Below, one piece after another: positions 7,101 through 10,099 of a DNA stretch of 10,099 nucleotides. Origin of the DNA: DAIRET01 sp036795455 (lineage in GTDB: Bacteria; Bacteroidota; Ignavibacteria; Ignavibacteriales; Ignavibacteriaceae); assembly GCA_036795455.1 (NCBI GenBank), contig DAIRET010000103.1, positions 1 through 10,099 of the forward strand. Reading direction: 5' to 3'. The translations under genes and the position numbers were made by a program. Within the stretch, counting starts at the first letter, position 1; the number at the start of each line of letters is the position of its first letter. The notes beneath the pieces are model-generated. The model had not been told where the DNA came from. It made no database searches and was given only the letters and a program-made list of their open reading frames with translations.

Positions 7101-8788
7101 GTAGAGTGAACAGTATTAGTCCCAAAGAGTATGACTTAATCCTGTCGAATCTTGTTTTCAATCCTAAAAGTCCGGTTGAGGGTGATACCGTTTTCATAAT
7201 TGCAACCGTAAAAAACAACGGTTCATCAGCAGCACAAAACTTTTCAATTTCGTTTTACACAAATCGCGATTCAAATAATGTGGCAGATAGTCTGCTTGCT
7301 GCACAAACCGGTTATTCACTTAATCCGGGTGATTCGATAATGATTCAATCTCAGCAGCTTATTCTCAATCTGATGAATAAAGTAATTGTGGCGGCTAACG
7401 TTGTTTTCTTAAATGATGAGGATACACTCAATAACTATATTGAAAAATACATTGAACCGGGTTACGGAGAGAAGTCGATTGTAATTACCGAAATAATGTA
7501 CGACCCGAAAAATAATGAACCGGAATGGTTTGAAATTTTCAACCGCTCGGATGAACCGGTTAACCTAAAAAACTGGGCGGTGAGCGATTATCTTACTACT
7601 CCAACAAAAACTTTTCTTGTTAGTAGTGATTATTCCCTTCAGCCCAAAGAGTTTGTTGTTGTTTCAAAAGACTCATCATTACACGGGTTCTATCAAGGAA
7701 TCAATATGAAATTACTTGTCGCAAATTTCGGAACACTTGCAAATACAACGGATGGTATTTTTATTTACGATTTCAGGAATGCGGTTATAGACTCCGTTGT
7801 TTATAAATCCGCCTGGGGTGGAAGGAACGGTTATTCACTTGAAAGAGTAGATGTTGATAAAATATCCAACGACAGTTCAAACTGGGTTTCTTCTTTAAGT
7901 AAATTGAGAGCAACGCCGGGTAATGAAAACTCGGTATTTAATGCACCGGATCATAAAAGATTTTCGCTTATAATTAATGAGATAATGTACGATACGGATG
8001 TTTCCAACAATGAGTTTGTTGAGTTTTATAATGCAAGTAATGATACTCTAAACCTGGGCGGTTGGCGTATCGAAGATGAAAAGAAAACTTTCTACCGCCT
8101 GGCAGATACAAACATGTTCGTTCCACCGGGTGAGTTTTTCGTGTTGATTTCGGACACACTTCCATTGAACTATTATCAGGGACTTGATAGTTATAGTTAT
8201 AAAACCGTTTTAAATGTAACTAATCTCGGGCTTGTAAATACGGGCGAGTTGATACTATTAAAGGATTTGAAAGGGAATGTAATAGATTCGGTTTGGTACT
8301 CGGATAAATGGCATAACCGAAATGTTTCTTTGACAAAAAATAAGTCACTTGAAAAAATAAACCCGGCTCTTGACGGTAATTCGGGCAGTAATTGGAGTAC
8401 ATCTGTTTCTGTATTTGGCGCTACTCCAGGTGCTGCAAACAGTATTTTTACCGATAATAAAAACAGAAATGCTTCAATATCGGTTGACCCGAATCCTTTT
8501 TCACCGGATAATGACGGGTTTGAAGATTTTACAATTATTAATTTTAATTTGTCGCAGCCTGTGTCTCAAGTAAATGTTAAAATTTTCGATAATAAAGGGA
8601 GACCGGTTAGAAATCTTGCTAATAATCAACCGGCAGGCTCAAGCGGTTCAATCACATTTGACGGTTTGGACGATAACGGTAACCCGCTTCGTATTGGAAT
8701 TTATATTGTTTACCTTGAAGCACTGAACGAAAATTCCGGGGTTATAGATAAATTAAAGACGGCATTAGTAGTAGCACGAAAATTATAA
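4106..8788 (+). CDS. Giant exported protein with six lamin-tail domains, CARDB-like modules and a FlgD-like C-terminus
   Basis: This 1560-residue protein starts with a signal peptide (hydrophobic core about 7-20, probable cleavage SFS|QN at 22/23). Six lamin-tail domains open with an (I/S)(N/T)EIM(Y/F) strand at about residues 26, 310, 584, 851, 1123 and 1286. Each ends in a W-x-S-x(n)-(A/S)TPGxxNS motif. After each of the first four lies a domain of about 110 residues (starting about 190, 464, 736 and 1008) that looks like a CARDB-type beta sandwich, with D-L-x-(V/I) openings and V-K-N-x-G cores. Domains five and six abut directly. Residues 1456-1560 (VDPNPFSPDNDG through LVVARKL) resemble the FlgD-like Ig or type IX secretion sorting domains on exported Bacteroidota proteins. 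Bacterial lamin-tail proteins are generally extracellular or envelope proteins. No catalytic domain is visible, so a structural, adhesive or scaffold role is inferred. The start has no clear Shine-Dalgarno, only A-rich sequence before the ATG. Confidence 0.93.
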   Translation: MALRTSIYTVLLSIFVSFVSFSQNDLTLSEIMFNPASGNNEFIELFNTSETNSIDLSGYKILYYTSNPDLIVDAGSGTILSPKSFAVILEGDYDFVSGIYNNIIPSSALILKISDNSFGTSGMANTSDRPVSILSPTNDTLEVYTYTANNGTAISDEKKILINDNSPTNWGNSLVVNGTPGYRNSISPLLNNLSITSFSISPAIILQGEAAEINLKAKNNGVVNAVSFIVEIYNDINFDSTANSNELLFTQQYTNLSPGDSITATHDFGPLNTGLYQLIGKIIFPGDEDSLDNKKVFTFTVGLPGANYNDVVINEIMYAPTSPQPEWIELFNRTESNVNIKKWKVTDNSSSANITNDDIIIQPGSFIVLSKDASVVNYYSIPVPVIVFALPVLNNTDDAVVLKDSLGVVIDSLYYFSNWGGSTGGRSLERIYTDSSSVASSNWKTSTSMNKATPGRKNSVTPKENDLTVSSFKPEMNFGIIGEAVNLTAIVKNIGVENSVNFVIKFYNDVNSDSIPQPGELINQFSGNGLTPLDSSIFELSVTGFLVGRNNYIAVVETSIDEDSTNNIALTNFLGVSVNEVRGDIVINEIMYAPTSPEPEWIEIFNGSDKTINLKNYKLADNNDTSVVVTELVMLNPGEFLVIAKDSSIRAYYSIQSKLVVKSFPALNNDVDKVILLDSLNRTIDSLQYYSRWGGGSGRSLERIEPELNSIDSSSWGTSKSMFKATPGYINSLTQKDFDISVERIIFNPAAPVFGENVTVSTKVKNVGKNNAQFIIELYEDTNLDSIPDTKISGSEIVNLAAGDSLVYQFNYTIQNLQSEKGYMVGAVYLQDDDTTNNNFYATIAPGYSVGSIVVNEIMFTPSGGEPEWVELFNLTSDVINLKEWSVSDVLSTPATAKITQDVFFEPQTYLVLSKDSSIVNYHRIIPTQVVKINLPSFNNDVDGVVLKDKRGAVIDSVLYNSNWGGNGGYSLERKEKTISSNLSTNWSSSIDVEQSTPGRVNSISPKEYDLILSNLVFNPKSPVEGDTVFIIATVKNNGSSAAQNFSISFYTNRDSNNVADSLLAAQTGYSLNPGDSIMIQSQQLILNLMNKVIVAANVVFLNDEDTLNNYIEKYIEPGYGEKSIVITEIMYDPKNNEPEWFEIFNRSDEPVNLKNWAVSDYLTTPTKTFLVSSDYSLQPKEFVVVSKDSSLHGFYQGINMKLLVANFGTLANTTDGIFIYDFRNAVIDSVVYKSAWGGRNGYSLERVDVDKISNDSSNWVSSLSKLRATPGNENSVFNAPDHKRFSLIINEIMYDTDVSNNEFVEFYNASNDTLNLGGWRIEDEKKTFYRLADTNMFVPPGEFFVLISDTLPLNYYQGLDSYSYKTVLNVTNLGLVNTGELILLKDLKGNVIDSVWYSDKWHNRNVSLTKNKSLEKINPALDGNSGSNWSTSVSVFGATPGAANSIFTDNKNRNASISVDPNPFSPDNDGFEDFTIINFNLSQPVSQVNVKIFDNKGRPVRNLANNQPAGSSGSITFDGLDDNGNPLRIGIYIVYLEALNENSGVIDKLKTALVVARKL
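5033..7960 (+). repeat. Internal duplicated lamin-tail/CARDB-like modules (about 0.8 kb period)
   Basis: Lamin-tail units begin at about 5033, 5855, 6656 and 7472, giving periods of 822, 801 and 816 bp. A more divergent first unit begins at about 4181 and a shortened last unit at about 7961. Protein similarity between units is high at the opening (DVVINEIMYAPTSPQPEW versus DIVINEIMYAPTSPEPEW). The DNA differs at many synonymous sites, so these are old duplications kept by protein-level selection rather than recent copies. The four central units share EPEW/QPEW, whereas the first and last have NNEF. Confidence 0.85.
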
Positions 8789-8809
8789 TTAAACAGAGTT
8801 TATAAATAT

Positions 8810-9187
8810 ATGGTAGTAACAAAATTTTTCACTGTATCGGAAGCAAATAAAACTTTACCACTCGTAAAGCAGATTGTAGAAGATATTATGAAGGTTGGGA
8901 ATGAACTGAAATCTCTTTCAGTCGAATCTCCTTTTCTTGAAGAAGTTGATGAAGAAAGAAAACAAAAACTGGTTCAACTGGAGGGGTATATCGATGAACT
9001 GAAAGAAATCGGCTGCCAGTTCAAAGCGTACAACTTTGATATCGGGCTTGTGGATTTTCCCGCATTGATTAACGATGAAGAAGTATTTCTGTGCTGGCGC
9101 AGCGATGAAAAGAGTATCCGTTTTTATCACGGTGTAGACAGCGGATATACAGGCAGACACCCGATACCCGAAGAGTATTATTTCTAA
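8810..9187 (+). CDS. DUF2203 family protein
   Basis: This is a 125-residue soluble protein. It opens FFTVSEANKTLPLVKQIVEDI, the characteristic start of DUF2203. A coiled, Glu/Lys-rich helical middle (about 30-75) follows, and then the conserved C-terminal block: GLVDFPALINDEEVFLCWR, the FYHGVDSGYTGRHP segment and a short acidic/aromatic end. Length matches the family. The function of DUF2203 is unknown to me; the conserved Trp, His and Arg residues in the last third are the likely functional patch. It begins 21 bp after the giant lamin-tail gene and ends 35 bp before the HAD phosphatase, so the three may be co-transcribed. No terminator was seen between them. No strong ribosome site precedes the ATG. 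Confidence 0.9.
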   Translation: MVVTKFFTVSEANKTLPLVKQIVEDIMKVGNELKSLSVESPFLEEVDEERKQKLVQLEGYIDELKEIGCQFKAYNFDIGLVDFPALINDEEVFLCWRSDEKSIRFYHGVDSGYTGRHPIPEEYYF

Positions 9188-9222
9188 ATCATGTTATTAT
9201 TTTTCAACTACACACTCTTAAT

Positions 9223-9879
9223 ATGAATTCCCAAATAGAACTTATTATTTTCGATTTGGATGGAACGCTTGTGGATTCAGGCGATACGATTTTCAAATCA
9301 ACCGTAAAAACACTTGAAATACTGAATATTAAATCCGACCTTAAAAAAGAAGAACTCGATAAAAGGATCGGGGCTCATTTTGTCGACATCTTTGATGAGT
9401 TGAACATACCGGTTAATGATTTCGAAGAATTCATTGCGATTTATAAGAAAGTCTATTTCGATTTTATTGATGATTCGTTTTTATATCCCGGTGTTGCCGA
9501 TACTTTGGCAGTGTTAAGTAAAAGGTTCAAAATCGGGTTACTGACAACAAAAGCCCAGGAGCAAGCTGATCTGATTATTGAACATTTTAATTTGACGAAG
9601 CATTTCGATTACATTATGGGAAGAAGGAACGGAATGGCAATTAAACCCGATCCGGAGCCGCTCCTTCACATTTGTAAAAAACTAAACATTACACCTGCGA
9701 ATTCAATGATGGTTGGCGACTCCGAACTTGACATTCGGTGCGGAAAAAATGCCGGTGCTTTTACAACCGCTGTAACTTACGGTTACCGAAAATCAGAGGA
9801 TTTGCTTAATGAAAACCCGGATTACATTATTGGTAGTATGAAAGCCCTTGAAGATGTCGTCTTTAGAATCGTCATTTAA
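9223..9879 (+). CDS. HAD-superfamily phosphatase, phosphoglycolate phosphatase-like
   Basis: This 218-residue protein has all four HAD motifs. Motif I is FDLDGTLVDS, with nucleophile D11 and acid/base D13. Motif II is LLTTK, with T108, where the usual Thr-Asn of close relatives is Thr-Thr. Motif III is K141 in KPDPEP. Motif IV is GDSELD, with D166 and D170 binding Mg2+. The helical C1-type cap lies between about residues 17 and 85, just before YPGV. The layout and the VTYGYR end match the Gph/PpaX-type subfamily that hydrolyses small phosphomonoesters such as 2-phosphoglycolate or pyrophosphate. The exact substrate cannot be read from the sequence, so no gene symbol is given. The next 220 bp hold no gene, so it is probably the last gene of its unit. 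Confidence 0.93.
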   Translation: MNSQIELIIFDLDGTLVDSGDTIFKSTVKTLEILNIKSDLKKEELDKRIGAHFVDIFDELNIPVNDFEEFIAIYKKVYFDFIDDSFLYPGVADTLAVLSKRFKIGLLTTKAQEQADLIIEHFNLTKHFDYIMGRRNGMAIKPDPEPLLHICKKLNITPANSMMVGDSELDIRCGKNAGAFTTAVTYGYRKSEDLLNENPDYIIGSMKALEDVVFRIVI

Positions 9880-9884
9880 CTGTC

Positions 9885-9933
9885 CCTTTATCCCGCAATA
9901 AATTACAGGGTTAACGGATGGAGAAAAACATCC
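9885..9933. repeat. Imperfect palindrome and small hairpin after the HAD gene
   Basis: CCC-GC-AAT-AA-ATT-ACA-GGG at 9892-9910 is an imperfect palindrome centred on AATAAATT. It is followed at once by a 5-bp hairpin, GGATG (9916-9920) with CATCC (9929-9933), loop GAGAAAAA. Neither is followed by a T-run, so neither looks like a normal intrinsic terminator. I read them as part of the repeat cluster that fills this gene-free end, possibly remnants of a REP-like intergenic element. Confidence 0.4.
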
Positions 9934-10006
9934 AAGCACCGTAGATGCGGAATGCTTATAGAATAGAAACCACCAACAAAACAAAAGCTCCAGCCGGAGC
10001 GGTATG
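9934..10006. repeat. Two tandem copies of a short palindromic intergenic repeat
   Basis: Two related units lie 51 bp apart. The first is AAGCACC-GTAG-ATGCGGAATG (from 9934), followed by CTTATAGAATAG and an A-rich stretch. The second is AAGCTCC-AGCC-GGAGCGGTATG (from 9985), followed by AATAT. Unit 2 forms a clean GCTCC/GGAGC hairpin (9987-10000). Unit 1 is a decayed version of the same design (GCAcC/GaTGC). The pattern AAGCnCC-loop-GGnGCGGnATG then an A/T-rich spacer resembles REP-like elements I recall from Bacteroidota and Ignavibacteria genomes; that resemblance is from memory and unverified. Confidence 0.6.
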
Positions 10007-10010
10007 AATA

Positions 10011-10052
10011 TCACTTCTTGCTTCTCGCTTCTAGCGTCTTTCCCCTCGCTTC
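10011..10052. repeat. Degenerate 7-bp tandem repeat, consensus TCGCTTC (minus strand GAAGCGA)
   Basis: Six consecutive heptamers in exact 7-bp register start at 10011, 10018, 10025, 10032, 10039 and 10046. Units 1, 2, 3 and 6 match T-(C/T)-(A/G)-CTTC closely. Units 4 and 5 (TAGCGTC, TTTCCCC) are diverged but keep the register. The next bases (TTCGC, 10053-10057) may start a seventh unit. The strand is strongly pyrimidine-rich. No gene reading is convincing here. Confidence 0.65.
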
Positions 10053-10099
10053 TTCGCAATCATCACGGGTAAAAAAGTATTCATTTCTTTTTATATTTA

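Noticed and set aside
8918..9160. Minus-strand open frame of 80 codons inside the DUF2203 gene
   Set aside because: It lies wholly within a gene with clear family motifs on the + strand and has no motif of its own.
9793..10059. Minus-strand open frame of 88 codons across the right-end repeats
   Set aside because: It overlaps the end of the HAD gene, and its N-terminal part is made by the heptamer repeat (Arg/Ser/Glu/Lys text). Repeats that avoid stops explain it better than a gene.

Overview
The window is AT-rich and densely coding. All eight well-supported genes lie on the + strand. I infer a member of the Bacteroidota/Ignavibacteria/Chlorobi assemblage, for four reasons: the gene layout of a sodium-pumping biotin decarboxylase, a secreted lamin-tail-domain protein with a signal peptide ending in S-Q, weak or absent Shine-Dalgarno sites in front of several genes, and short palindromic intergenic repeats of a style I associate with that group. 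This placement is inference; there is no rRNA or other phylogenetic marker here.

Region 1 (1-2707) is the distal part of a Na+-translocating acyl-CoA decarboxylase operon, most likely methylmalonyl-CoA decarboxylase. It holds a carboxyltransferase alpha subunit cut by the window edge, an OadG-type small membrane subunit, a biotin carrier protein with an EAMKMEN site, and the OadB-type membrane beta subunit. Spacing is 2-16 bp and the unit closes with a clear intrinsic terminator. Together they would move CO2 from methylmalonyl-CoA to biotin, release it at the membrane, and export Na+.

Region 2 (2708-3992) begins with a stretch of about 250 bp that has no intact gene. Its minus strand reads like the decayed C-terminus of a lost gene. 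A J-domain co-chaperone-like protein follows. It has a TPR-like start, an unrecognised middle, a perfect-register YEK/YER repeat linker and a C-terminal J domain.

Region 3 (4106-8788) is one very large gene for a 1560-residue exported modular protein. It carries six lamin-tail domains, four of them alternating with CARDB-like beta-sandwich modules, and ends in a FlgD-like/sorting-type domain.

Region 4 (8810-9879) follows closely with a DUF2203 protein and a HAD phosphatase of the phosphoglycolate phosphatase type.

Region 5 (9880-10099) has no gene. It holds a cluster of short palindromic elements followed by a degenerate 7-bp tandem repeat. No mobile element, CRISPR array, tRNA or rRNA was seen. 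No clearly new multi-gene system is present. The items most worth checking are the decayed minus-strand gene, the modular giant protein, the YEK linker and the repeat cluster at the right end.
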